This document shows, piece by piece, positions 1 to 8,272 of a DNA stretch of 64,000 nt; position 1 is the stretch's first letter, and each line of letters begins with the position of its first letter. The position numbers were made by a program, and so were the translations under genes. Origin of the DNA: Chryseobacterium indologenes (GTDB lineage: Bacteria > Bacteroidota > Bacteroidia > Flavobacteriales > Weeksellaceae); assembly GCA_016025055.1 (NCBI GenBank), contig CP065590.1, forward strand, positions 806,001 through 870,000, given 5' to 3'. Below the pieces are notes generated by a model that saw only the letters and a list, made by a program, of their open reading frames with translations, was not told the DNA's origin and did not search any database.

Positions 1-1
1 T

Positions 2-1138
2 CAGCTAAAAAACGTAGATTACTTTCATGCCGGCTTAACAGCCAAAGAAAAAAATATAAGACAAACAACCTGGAATAAAAGTGATAATCACGTCTTGATT
101 TCCACGAATGCCTTTGGAATGGGAATCGATAAAGACAATGTACGCTTTGTACTCCACTACTCTCCTGCCGCATCTATTGAAAATTATTACCAGGAAATCG
201 GGAGAGCCGGAAGAGACGGTAAAGACAGCTTTGCTTTTATGCTCTGGAACAAACAGGAACTTTTGAATTTTGATGAAATTTTAAAAAATCAAATTCCCAA
301 TAAAGCTGAATTTTTAAAGATCATCAGTTACCTCTACTCTATTTTTCAGGTTGCCGAATTTGAACTGCCGGAGAAAACATTCCAGCTGAATATCTCCGGA
401 ATACAAAACTTCACCAGATTGTCTAAAGCGAAAATTAATAATATCCTTAATTTCCTGCACAATCAGGAGATTATCTATCACAATGACAACAAGAGTTTAT
501 CTTCTCTTGAACTTTTCATTAAATCTGATGAGATTGATCAGTTACCTCAAAAAGATGCCTATTTTATCGAGCTTCTACTCCGTTCAGTGTCCGGAATTAC
601 GACTCATAAAGTAATGTTCAGTGAGCAGCAGGTCAGCAATAAAATCGGAGTAAGCCCACAATTGATTAAAGAACGTTTGAAAGAACTTCAACAGAAGAAT
701 TATCTAGAATATATTGACGGAGCCCTGTCTAGTATAAAGTTTTTAAAACCAAGGGATGAGAGGGCCATTCAGAATGCGTACTGGAAACTCTTTGAACATA
801 TCCAGAAAAATAAAATCCAGAAATGGGAAGAGATGAAGTTTTATGTAGAAAATAATGATTACTGCAAAATGAAACTTATCCTTGCTTATTTTGGTGAGAA
901 GAATTCAAAAAATTGTGGTCAATGCTCTGTTTGTGAAAAAAATAAACAGTCCATCTTCGGTAAAAATATTTCACAGCAGATCATTAACCTATTAGCTAAA
1001 AAAGCTTCTACTATTGAAGAACTTTCCATACAATTAAGCTATCATTCCAAAGAAAACATCTTAGAAAATCTTATCTTTTTGCTTGATTCAGGAAAGGTGA
1101 AAATGCTAAACTTCAGAACCTATGCACTGAATCATTAG
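2..1138 (+). CDS. recQ: RecQ-family ATP-dependent DNA helicase, C-terminal part (5' end outside window)
   Basis: The reading frame is open from the first bases of the window, so the gene starts upstream; the first in-frame ATG-like codons are internal. Visible are helicase motif V/VI (TNAFGMGIDK, then YYQEIGRAGRDG with the arginine finger), followed by a RecQ zinc-binding region (C...CGQCSVC near 855-935) and a winged-helix-like C-terminus. RecQ helicases unwind DNA during recombination and fork repair. No HRDC domain is evident after the zinc region, as in short RecQ proteins. It ends with TAG; a 119-bp gap separates it from fmt, which has its own promoter-like element. Confidence 0.93.
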   Translation, partial: QLKNVDYFHAGLTAKEKNIRQTTWNKSDNHVLISTNAFGMGIDKDNVRFVLHYSPAASIENYYQEIGRAGRDGKDSFAFMLWNKQELLNFDEILKNQIPNKAEFLKIISYLYSIFQVAEFELPEKTFQLNISGIQNFTRLSKAKINNILNFLHNQEIIYHNDNKSLSSLELFIKSDEIDQLPQKDAYFIELLLRSVSGITTHKVMFSEQQVSNKIGVSPQLIKERLKELQQKNYLEYIDGALSSIKFLKPRDERAIQNAYWKLFEHIQKNKIQKWEEMKFYVENNDYCKMKLILAYFGEKNSKNCGQCSVCEKNKQSIFGKNISQQIINLLAKKASTIEELSIQLSYHSKENILENLIFLLDSGKVKMLNFRTYALNH

Positions 1139-1245
1139 GATTTTGTGTATAATTAGTCGTATAAAAAATCCCATCAACATACTCTAAAAACTCAGAACTC
1201 TATAGTAACGGAGCCCTTCCCATTTCTCATTTTTAAGTAAAAACT

Positions 1246-1253
1246 TATCTTTG
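1246..1253 (+). promoter_or_regulatory. TAnnTTTG promoter element (-7) directly ahead of fmt
   Basis: TATCTTTG matches the Bacteroidota -7 consensus TAnnTTTG. The fmt ATG lies only four bases downstream, so the transcript would be leaderless or nearly so. I do not see a clear TTG at the -33 spacing, which lowers confidence. Confidence 0.45.
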
Positions 1254-1257
1254 TGTT

Positions 1258-2207
1258 ATGAAATCATTGAAAGTCGTTTTTTTAGGTACTCCTGAGTTTG
1301 CAAAAACCTCTCTGGAGGCTATTCATCAATCTCACCATCACGTGGTAGGTGTGGTAACCGTTGCCGACAAAGCAAGCGGACGTGGGCAAAAGATTAATCA
1401 ATCACCGGTAAAAGTATACGCTGCCGAAAATAATATCCCTGTTTTTCAGCCGGAGAAATTAAGAAACCCCGAGTTTCTGGAAGAACTTCGAAAGCTGGAT
1501 GCCGATGTTTTTGTAGTGGTCGCATTCAGAATGATGCCTAAAATCCTTTTTGAAATGCCTAAAATGGGAACTTTCAATCTTCATGCTTCTTTATTACCGG
1601 ATTACAGAGGTGCTGCTCCCATCAACTATGCAGTGATCAACGGTGAAGAAAAAACGGGTGCAACTACCTTTTTTATCAATGAAAAAATTGATGAGGGAAA
1701 TATTTTACTACAGGCAGAGCTTGAAATTTCACCTAATGAAAATGCCGGAAGCCTCCATGACAGACTGATGGAAATAGGAGCTGAATTAGTCGTTAAAACA
1801 CTGGATGGATTGGCAGAAGATGCTATTGAGGAAAAACCTCAGCCACAAGTTGAACATCCTAAAAATGCATATAAGATATTCAAAGAAGATACCCGAATCA
1901 ATTGGAATGCTCCCTCTAAAACAGTTCATCAGTTTATTCTCGGAATGTCTCCTTACCCTGCAGCATTTACCACTTTAAAAATAGGTGATGAGGAAAAAGG
2001 ACTAAAAATATTCGGAGGTACATTTGATCTGACCCCGCATGGGCAACCTGCCGGAACATTAAGCATTTCTAAAAATGAATTTAAAATTTACACTGAAGAC
2101 GGAACTTATTTCCCGCAGGAACTTCAATTAGAAGGTAAAAAAGAATGACAGTAAAAGATTTCCTGAACGGCTTTCGTAATTTTGACGAAATCTCATTGAA
2201 GGATTAA
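1258..2207 (+). CDS. fmt: Methionyl-tRNA formyltransferase (frameshifted near the 3' end)
   Basis: Formylates the initiator Met-tRNA using 10-formyl-tetrahydrofolate. The N-terminal formyltransferase fold has the FLGTPEFA loop (residues 8-15) and the catalytic triad expected from E. coli Fmt: N107, H109 in FNLHASLLPDYRGAAP, and D145 in KIDEG. A C-terminal OB-like domain follows. As printed the frame stops at 2148, but the next frame continues with the expected tail (MTVKDFLNGFRNFDE...) to TAA at 2207. One extra A in the A6 run at 2137-2142 restores a 316-residue protein, the usual family size. I annotate the full gene and regard the stop as a probable sequencing error. Function is certain; the exact 3' end depends on the indel. 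Confidence 0.95.
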
Positions 2208-2226
2208 AAATACATTCATATTCCAT

Positions 2227-2266
2227 AAAAAGTCACAGAAGTTTTCTATACTGCTGTGACTTTTTG
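2227..2266 (+). terminator. Intrinsic terminator after fmt
   Basis: A 12-bp stem (AAAAAGTCACAG with CTGTGACTTTTT) around a 15-base loop, ending in a T run. Because the stem is A-rich on one side and T-rich on the other it can work in both directions, and would also end leftward transcription from the 2274-3623 genes. Confidence 0.75.
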
Positions 2267-2512
2267 TATCACCCTATGAGTCTTTACCCACAATTTTCCT
2301 TCGAACTCTGCTCAAAGATTCAGGAGTTACTCCCAGATAGGCCGCAATCTGAATATTGGTAAGACGATGCACTGTATTAGGGTATTTCTGTAAAAATTCG
2401 ATATAACGTTCCTCGGAAGATTTACTTAAGTTATCAATGATCCTGCGCTGTAATGCAATAATAGACATTTGAAATTTGAGCCTCATCAACCGTTCTATTT
2501 CCGGCATTTCGG
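2261..2512. repeat. 252-bp direct repeat, copy A (3' end of the crp-like gene)
   Basis: Nearly identical to 4080-4331: by eye five substitutions in 252 bases and no indels. It starts in the tail of the fmt terminator and covers the last about 80 codons of the Crp/Fnr-type regulator. The two copies bracket a 1.57-kb segment holding the GLPGLI gene and GG-leader peptide gene. Confidence 0.9.
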
Positions 2513-2534
2513 AATATATTGAAGTTGTATTCAC
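2274..2534 (-). pseudogene. Truncated duplicate of the Crp/Fnr-type regulator (C-terminal HTH only)
   Basis: From residue 10 on, this 86-codon frame is identical or nearly so to the last 77 residues of the intact regulator at 4093-4677, including the HTH segment (TNIQIAAYLGVTPESLSRVRRK). The cyclic-nucleotide-binding domain is missing and the first nine codons, beginning with GTG, come from unrelated sequence at the repeat boundary. The GTG overlaps the TAG of the GLPGLI gene by one base, which I take as fortuitous. Most likely a leftover of the duplication that flanks this insert; whether it is translated as a stand-alone HTH protein cannot be told from sequence. Confidence 0.8.
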
Positions 2535-3352
2535 TAATTTAATAAATCTAATTCTATAATATTGTTATCTTGTTTCAACTCTTCAAGCGCTGCTTTTTCA
2601 AATTGGCGGAAAATTTCATTTCCGGAGTGAAAAACGCCATTAGCATCCGTTTGATCCGGAAAAGCGCCTACTGAACCTGCCATTGGATTTTTTCTAAAAT
2701 TCTTATAAATTTTCATATATTTTAAATAATTTATTTTCACATCTTTATAATTATTTACGTAAGGATAAATAAAATCACCTTTTGTTGTTTTTATTCCTTT
2801 AAGTTCAAAAATGTGGCTTTTGTGATCATCCTCAATTTTAAGAATCAATCCTGGAAGTCCAAAAAATTTATACGGACCACTTTGTATAGGGATCTCTTTT
2901 GAAAACCACGCAATCCACTTTCTGCCTGCAAACTCTGTGGTTGCTTTTTGAACATCATATCCCAAAATAGTATTAAATTCCGCAAGTATATTCCATTTTA
3001 AGTCTATATTCTGACTAACTGCATATCTATAAGGTCCAAGATGTGTAATAAATTCAATCTTTTGAGTACTAATATCTCTAACTACTCTATCTTTATTCAT
3101 TTTTATATTAGGGGGCATCGAAAAAATCCCTTTCTTTGAATCTGCATTCAATGTTGAGTCCGATTTGTATTTTTCAAAACTATAGAATTCTGATTTCTTG
3201 CTACCAATATTCAAAACCATTATTTCTTTATCTGAATTTTTCAAGTTTGTTGAATCGTGAATAAATTTGTATTCGTAGAAAAATTGTTTGTTTTGGCCCA
3301 AAACATTAATTGAGGTTAGAATAAGAATTATGATTCTAATTGTAATCATCAT
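2534..3352 (-). CDS. GLPGLI family protein
   Basis: A 272-residue exported protein: a hydrophobic N-terminus (MMITIRIIILILTSINVLGQ) looks like a Sec signal peptide, and the body carries the family signature FGLPGLILKI near residue 166. GLPGLI proteins are a Bacteroidota family of unknown function, predicted periplasmic or surface located, and are often found next to bacteriocin-like or GG-leader peptide genes. That is the case here: the peptide gene lies 64 bp upstream on the same strand, so the two are probably co-transcribed. Downstream it runs directly into the regulator fragment. I infer a role linked to the peptide (processing, folding or immunity), but nothing in the sequence shows which. 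Confidence 0.88.
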   Translation of the reverse strand: MMITIRIIILILTSINVLGQNKQFFYEYKFIHDSTNLKNSDKEIMVLNIGSKKSEFYSFEKYKSDSTLNADSKKGIFSMPPNIKMNKDRVVRDISTQKIEFITHLGPYRYAVSQNIDLKWNILAEFNTILGYDVQKATTEFAGRKWIAWFSKEIPIQSGPYKFFGLPGLILKIEDDHKSHIFELKGIKTTKGDFIYPYVNNYKDVKINYLKYMKIYKNFRKNPMAGSVGAFPDQTDANGVFHSGNEIFRQFEKAALEELKQDNNIIELDLLN

Positions 3353-3416
3353 ATTTTTTTATTTAAATTAAAAAGCTGTCAAATAATTATTTAACAGCCT
3401 CAATTACTTTAGTCTC

Positions 3417-3623
3417 TTAACAAGCTCTTAAAAAATAACCTGATGGACAATTGCTGCCAGTACTACATCCACCGCAAGTATAGAGATTTGCACAACATTG
3501 ATAAGTGCTTAGAGGACCCTCTCCTGGATCTTCACAACCCATAGCTCCTCTTGATTGTTCACATTTGGTTCCTCCTGTTAGTTTTCTAAGGTCAATACGA
3601 GATAATTTTTTTAAATTCTTCAT
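3417..3623 (-). CDS. GG-leader, Cys-rich bacteriocin-like peptide precursor
   Basis: A 68-residue peptide. The leader MKNLKKLSRIDLRKLTGG has the form seen in Chryseobacterium bacteriocin-like precursors (MKNLKKLSR...L..GG), where a C39-type peptidase-transporter would cut after the double Gly. The predicted mature part of about 50 residues has eight cysteines, including CC, CGGC and a terminal Cys, compatible with several disulfides. It is followed on the same strand by the GLPGLI gene. No C39 transporter, radical-SAM or lanthionine enzyme gene is in the neighbourhood, so export would have to rely on a machine encoded elsewhere. Activity (antimicrobial, signalling or other) is unknown. Confidence 0.72.
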   Translation of the reverse strand: MKNLKKLSRIDLRKLTGGTKCEQSRGAMGCEDPGEGPLSTYQCCANLYTCGGCSTGSNCPSGYFLRAC

Positions 3624-4079
3624 TGTAAAATAAATTTTGTAATTAAGCTGTAAATATATAAATTAATTTAATCACTGTACAGGGAATTTTATCATATCAA
3701 TTCTTAGTACAAGAATTGATGAAGGTTTACCTTTTGGAAGCCTCCACATCAAATAGAAAAATTGTCGCAGAATCCTCCTTAAAACAAATTAGTAAAACGA
3801 TCAAAATCAACAATTTGATATTTAAAAATTTTAAATTAAATAACCCACGTCTTAATTTAATTAATATCTAGAAATAATGAATCTGCCTTTGGAATTAAAA
3901 AGACCAGTAGAAAAAATACATCTTGCTAATAGAAGCGAACCATTCTGGAACATTGACCTTTCAAAACAGAATTTACGAACTATGCCTCTTATGTAAATAA
4001 TAATATATTCCAGTTTATTAAAAGTTTACAAATTATGATACTACTTTCTGTAAAGCAACATTAATAGTAAATAGTATAT
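3624..4079. other. Intergenic region between the GG-leader peptide and crp repeat copy B
   Basis: 456 bp, AT-rich. The part next to the peptide presumably holds its promoter; no strong TAnnTTTG element is seen. On the plus strand there is one 39-codon open frame at 3877-3996 (starts MNLPLELKRPVEKIHL, ends MPLM) that I cannot relate to any family; it could be a gene remnant. No inverted repeats marking an insertion sequence are seen. Confidence 0.5.
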
Positions 4080-4331
4080 TTTTTGTATCGCCCTATGAGT
4101 CCTTGCCCACAATTTTCCTGCGAACTCTGCTCAAAGATTCAGGAGTTACTCCCAGATAGGCCGCAATCTGAATATTGGTAAGACGATGCACTGTATTAGG
4201 GTATTTCTGTAAAAATTCGATATAACGTTCCTCGGAAGATTTACTTAAGTTATCAATGATCCTGCGTTGTAATGCAATAATAGACATTTGAAATTTGAGC
4301 CTCATCAACCGTTCTATTTCCGGCATTTCGG
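4080..4331. repeat. 252-bp direct repeat, copy B (within the intact crp-like gene)
   Basis: Partner of 2261-2512. Here the repeat is in its natural place, as the 3' third of the full-length regulator gene plus 13 bases downstream. After 4331 the two copies diverge abruptly (GCATAGAG here against GAATATAT in copy A), a clean junction rather than gradual decay. Confidence 0.9.
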
Positions 4332-4677
4332 CATAGAGTTTTTCTTTATCGGCTTTTTTAATAATAAGAATTTCGCTGTCCTCAAGAGCCTGGATATTGA
4401 GCTTTGAAGGAATGTTATTAATGAAACTGTCAATATCAGAAATCCACCAGTTTTCAATTCCGAAGTATAATATCTGTTCATCAGCATTGCGGTCCGTATG
4501 AAAAACTTTAAAACAACCTTTCGTTACAAATCCCTCATAAGTACAAATACTGCCTTCTTTTAAGAGAAATTCTTTCTTTTTTACTTCCTGTAGCGTAAAG
4601 GCATTACAATATTTCTCCAGCTTTTCGTCTGAGATATCAATATACTCTCTGATATGTTTCTTTAAAGACTCGGTCAT
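4093..4677 (-). CDS. Crp/Fnr family transcriptional regulator
   Basis: A 194-residue protein with an N-terminal cyclic-nucleotide-binding-like beta-roll (about residues 20-110, e.g. KKEFLLKEGSICTYEGFVTKGCFKVF) and a C-terminal helix-turn-helix (TNIQIAAYLGVTPESLSRVRRK). This is the common small Bacteroidota Crp-type regulator; such proteins often lack the residues for cAMP binding, and no Fe-S cysteine pattern as in Fnr is seen. The ligand and targets are unknown. It lies downstream of ribB on the same strand but is separated from it by a terminator at 4694-4725. Its 3' end is duplicated at 2261-2512. Confidence 0.9.
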   Translation of the reverse strand: MTESLKKHIREYIDISDEKLEKYCNAFTLQEVKKKEFLLKEGSICTYEGFVTKGCFKVFHTDRNADEQILYFGIENWWISDIDSFINNIPSKLNIQALEDSEILIIKKADKEKLYAEMPEIERLMRLKFQMSIIALQRRIIDNLSKSSEERYIEFLQKYPNTVHRLTNIQIAAYLGVTPESLSRVRRKIVGKDS

Positions 4678-4693
4678 AGGTTTAAAAATAAAA

Positions 4694-4725
4694 AAAAGGT
4701 TTAGAAAAATCCTAAACCTTTTTTT
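4694..4725 (-). terminator. Intrinsic terminator downstream of ribB
   Basis: Stem AAAGGTTTAG / CTAAACCTTT with a short AAAAATC loop, bordered by A and T runs. It sits between the 3' end of ribB and the start of the crp-like gene. Confidence 0.75.
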
Positions 4726-4764
4726 ATTATATCAATCAATTCGAAAACTGTCGATTAATATTTG

Positions 4765-5885
4765 TTATAGTTGTACCAGCTCAGTCACTTCTACATCATA
4801 TCCTCCCACCTGAGGTTTGATATTAGGATTTTGAGTGATTACTTTAAACTTATTAATTCCCAGATTCTTTAAAATCTGCGTTCCGATACCATAATCTCTG
4901 TAGTTATATGCTAACGTAGGATGTTGCTCCTGCCCATCCTGATAATTCATAAACTGCTGAAGCTTTCTCAGTGTATTCTCAGAATTGGACACATTGTTAA
5001 TAAATATGATCGCTCCTTTTCCTGCTTCGTTCACCATATTGGTAACTTTTTCCAGCAGGGGTTTTTCACCGTTATTCAATCTTGTTAATACATCAAAATA
5101 GGAATCTGAAGACTGTACTCTTACCAAAACAGGTTCATCAACAGTCCAGGCTCCCTTTGTAAGGGCAAAGTGAATCTGGTCATTGGAAGTCTCTCTGAAA
5201 GCATAAAAATCAAACTCACCATAGTGCGTTTTTACTTTTTTCTCTTCAAGTCTTTCAACAAGATTTCCCTTCTTAAGCTGATAATGAATGAGATCTTCAA
5301 TAGAAACGATCTTCATATCGTGCTTTTGAGCAAAAGCCTGCAGGTCAGGTAAACGAGACATTGTACCATCCTCATTCATGATCTCACAGATCACCCCTCC
5401 TTCCTTTAAACCTGCTAAGTGCGTAAGGTCAATAGCAGCTTCTGTATGGCCTGCTCTTTTTAAAACACCTCCTTTTCTTGCACGAAGCGGGAAAATGTGA
5501 CCAGGTCTCATAAAATCAGTAGGTTTAGATTTTTCATCCATCAAAGCTAAAATAGTTTTCGCTCTGTCACCTGCAGAAATACCTGTAGAAGTTCCGTTCC
5601 CCAAAAGGTCAACAGACACCGTAAAAGCTGTCTCTTTAGGATCGCTGCTTCTGCTTACCATCACTTCCAGCCCCAGCTCGTCACATCTTTTTCAGGAAGC
5701 GGCATACAGATCAGCCCTCTTCCGTGAAGTGCCATAAAGTTGATAATTTCAGGAGTGGTCAGTTCAGCAGCACAAAGAAAATCTCCTTCATTCTCTCTGT
5801 CTTCATCATCTACTACTATGATTATTTTACCATTTCTAAGGTCTTCAATGGCCTCCGGAATAGTATTTAATTTAATATCAGACAT
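4765..5885 (-). CDS. ribB: 3,4-dihydroxy-2-butanone 4-phosphate synthase with degenerate GTP cyclohydrolase II domain (RibBA-like; frameshifted)
   Basis: Makes the four-carbon unit of riboflavin from ribulose 5-phosphate. The RibB domain is clear: [11 protein letters not shown] near residue 27, [10 protein letters not shown], and [30 protein letters not shown] active-site region. The second half aligns with GTP cyclohydrolase II (ends with [13 protein letters not shown] and the NP motif) but lacks the zinc-binding cysteine cluster and the GTP-binding signature, so it is probably not active as RibA. The gene is split as printed: the first part stops at 5661 and the rest continues from the next frame. 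Adding one A to the A5 run (minus strand; 5688-5692) joins them into 373 residues, a normal length, restoring [17 protein letters not shown]. Probable sequencing error. Confidence 0.9.
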
Positions 5886-5953
5886 TTTTACTTTTTATTT
5901 GTGCAAAGATACTTATAAAAATAAGCATTTGCCAATTAATTATGGATGGTTTG

Positions 5954-6958
5954 TTAGGCTTTGGATAAAGAGTTGACAGCTTCTCTTATAATTTCGTATG
6001 ATCTTAATCTTTTCTGATGATCGTAAATATGTGAATTGATCATCAGCTCGTCTACATTGAATCTTTCCTGGAAATCTTTAAGTTTTTGCTCAATTTCTGC
6101 CTGGTCTCCGATAAATGTATATCTAAGCTTTTGTAAGACCATAGATTTTTCCATGGGTGACCATATTTCATCCATATCATCAACCGGCGGAGCAAAAGGT
6201 TTTCTGTCATTTCTTACTATATTGATAAAAGCCTGGAATAAGGTAGTTGAAATTTTATGAGCTTCCCCGGAAGTTTCTGCTGCCACTCCGTTCACACAGG
6301 CGATGATATAGGGTTGATCAAGATATCCTGAAGGCTCAAAGTGTTCTCTGTAAATCTTAAACGCCATTTCCATCTGCTCCGGAGCAAAATGTCCGGCAAA
6401 AGCATACGGTAAACCGAGCTCAGCCGCCAGCCAAGCACTATCTGTACTTGACCCTAGAATATACAAAGGAATATCCAGACCTTCCCCGGGGATGGCACGT
6501 ACCATCGCATCGGAATTTTCTTTGGAAAAATATCTCTGCAGTTCCAAAATCTGTCTTGGAAACTGTTCGTTGATAATGGCGGGATTTCTTCCCAGCGCCT
6601 GAGCAGTCAATCCGTCGGTTCCCGGTGCTCTTCCTAATCCCAGATCAATTCTTCCGGGGAAAAGAGATTCCAGGGTTCCGAATTGTTCAGCAATAATTAA
6701 AGAGCTGTGATTGGGAAGCATAATTCCTCCTGAACCAACCCTGATTGTTTTGGTTCCGTTGGCAATAAAACCAATTAAGACGGAGGTTGCCGAGCTGGCA
6801 ATACTTTCCATATTATGGTGTTCGGCCAGCCAGAATCTTTTATAGTTCAGATTTTCGGCATGATTGGCTAAAGACAGGCTGTCCTGAAAAGTATCGTGAA
6901 TGCTTTTATCCTGCTTTACGGGGGCAAGATCTAAAACAGAGATTTCAAAATTTTTCAT
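5954..6958 (-). CDS. LLM-class (luciferase-like) flavin-dependent monooxygenase
   Basis: A 334-residue TIM-barrel flavoenzyme of the bacterial luciferase-like family. Typical features are the N-terminal SVLDLAPV segment, WLAEHHNM near residue 43, and GSGGIMLPNHSSLIIAEQFGTLE followed by RIDLGLGRAPGTD, the pattern of the YhbW/"alkanal monooxygenase alpha chain-like" group. The physiological substrate of this group is unknown. The gene is monocistronic, 68 bp before the start of ribB on the same strand. Between it and the astacin gene is a 392-bp AT-rich gap. Confidence 0.9.
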   Translation of the reverse strand: MKNFEISVLDLAPVKQDKSIHDTFQDSLSLANHAENLNYKRFWLAEHHNMESIASSATSVLIGFIANGTKTIRVGSGGIMLPNHSSLIIAEQFGTLESLFPGRIDLGLGRAPGTDGLTAQALGRNPAIINEQFPRQILELQRYFSKENSDAMVRAIPGEGLDIPLYILGSSTDSAWLAAELGLPYAFAGHFAPEQMEMAFKIYREHFEPSGYLDQPYIIACVNGVAAETSGEAHKISTTLFQAFINIVRNDRKPFAPPVDDMDEIWSPMEKSMVLQKLRYTFIGDQAEIEQKLKDFQERFNVDELMINSHIYDHQKRLRSYEIIREAVNSLSKA

Positions 6959-7350
6959 ATCGGGATTTTCATTTTTCTAAAGGAGATCATGGTATCTCTC
7001 TTTTTTATTTCACAATTTTAAATTCGGTCTTTTACAACCAAGCAAATTTAAAACATATAAATTGCATTAGTTACTTTTTGTAATTGATAGGATTGATTGA
7101 TGAGTTCAGGAAAAAACTATGGGAAAACAACAATCGTTATTAAAGAAAATCATATGATTTTTATGAAAAAAAATTATTCTGAATGATCAACTCCCAGCAT
7201 TCTTCCTATATGATCATTATTCGAATTTTAAATTTTCTGCCATATAAACATTTTAACATAAATAATTCATTAATAAGAGAGATAAATTATTATATTAGTA
7301 TTTGAAAATAGAATTGAATCAAATTTTCACACCATTTTAAAAATATACAT
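6959..7350. other. Divergent intergenic region (monooxygenase / astacin)
   Basis: 392 bp between divergent genes. Twenty-five bases from the monooxygenase start there is an imperfect palindrome, GAGAT-N6-ATCTC (6983-6998), that could be an operator. The rest is AT-rich with no recognised element or open frame of note. Confidence 0.35.
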
Positions 7351-8196
7351 ATGAACAAAAAAATCAATGAGTTATTCCTTCAGAAAATTCCTGTGGGAAA
7401 GACAATTTTTGCAGGTTTAATGATTGCGACTATGCTGACATCCTGTAGTAAAAACAATGAAGAAATTACTTCTGAAGCTCAAACCAATGCCTTACCCAGC
7501 GGAAATGTTCAAAAAGGTCAGTTGAACGGGCAACCTATCACTTATATCAAAAAGGACGGAAAGAATTTTTTCCAGGGAGATATTGTGCTTACTGATGAGC
7601 AGCTGAATGATCAATCGGTGCAGAAAGGAGGTGCAAGTTTCTCAAGGTGGCCCGGAGGCAAGATCTATTATACTGTTGCCAGCAATATGGGCTCTATTAA
7701 TGCCAATAAAATCACTACTGCGGTTAACGAGTATAACAGCAAAACCCACACACAATGGATCCCTCGTACCAATCAGACAAATTATGTTGAATTTATATTC
7801 GGAAGTTCATCAGGATCGGACGGCTGGGCTCATATCGGATATCGGGGAGGCAAGCAAACTGTTTCCCTGGATCAGTATATTTCTGTAGGATCTGTGATTC
7901 ATGAAATGGGACATACGGTGGGACTTTATCATGAACATACCCGCAAAGACAGAGATCAGTATGTAACGATCTTATGGAATAATATCCAGGACGGACAGGC
8001 TTACAACTTCGATATTTACAGTTCCGGGACAGATATCGGACCTTTCAACATCAATTCAGTGATGATGTACTGGCCGAATTCGTATTCTAAAAATGGTCAG
8101 CCGACGATTAAGAGGGCCAACAACACAAGCTTTACTTATAACAGGACAGGATTTACAACCGGAGATATTAATACAATCAATACCATGTACCCTTAA
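7351..8196 (+). CDS. M12A (astacin-type) zinc metalloprotease, lipoprotein
   Basis: A 281-residue exported protease related to flavastacin. The N-terminus is a lipoprotein signal with lipobox LTSC (Cys32), so the protein is anchored to a membrane. Catalytic motif HEMGHTVGLYHEH: zinc ligands H184, H188 and H194 and general base E185, followed by TRKDRD as in astacins. The Met-turn SVMMYW is at 236-241. A propeptide of about 60 residues precedes the catalytic domain. No T9SS sorting domain is present. It is transcribed alone; a strong bidirectional hairpin ends it. Confidence 0.93.
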   Translation: MNKKINELFLQKIPVGKTIFAGLMIATMLTSCSKNNEEITSEAQTNALPSGNVQKGQLNGQPITYIKKDGKNFFQGDIVLTDEQLNDQSVQKGGASFSRWPGGKIYYTVASNMGSINANKITTAVNEYNSKTHTQWIPRTNQTNYVEFIFGSSSGSDGWAHIGYRGGKQTVSLDQYISVGSVIHEMGHTVGLYHEHTRKDRDQYVTILWNNIQDGQAYNFDIYSSGTDIGPFNINSVMMYWPNSYSKNGQPTIKRANNTSFTYNRTGFTTGDINTINTMYP

Positions 8197-8232
8197 TTTA
8201 TTTTTATAATCGTTTTCACAATCTTCATTATC

Positions 8233-8272
8233 AAAAAAGGAAAAGAATTCTTTACGAATTCTTTTCCTTTTT
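8233..8272. terminator. Bidirectional terminator between astacin and helicase genes
   Basis: A perfect 17-bp stem (AAAAAGGAAAAGAATTC with its complement) around a five-base loop. It serves two convergent genes; the TAA of the helicase gene on the minus strand lies in the loop, so the last codons of that gene are part of the hairpin. Confidence 0.9.

Noticed and set aside
3877..3996. 39-codon plus-strand frame inside the accessory insert, as a gene
   Set aside because: No family, no ribosome or promoter cue, very short; mentioned only in the intergenic entry.
2261..4331. Insertion sequence or transposon
   Set aside because: Long direct repeats are pieces of a host gene, no transposase, no terminal inverted repeats.
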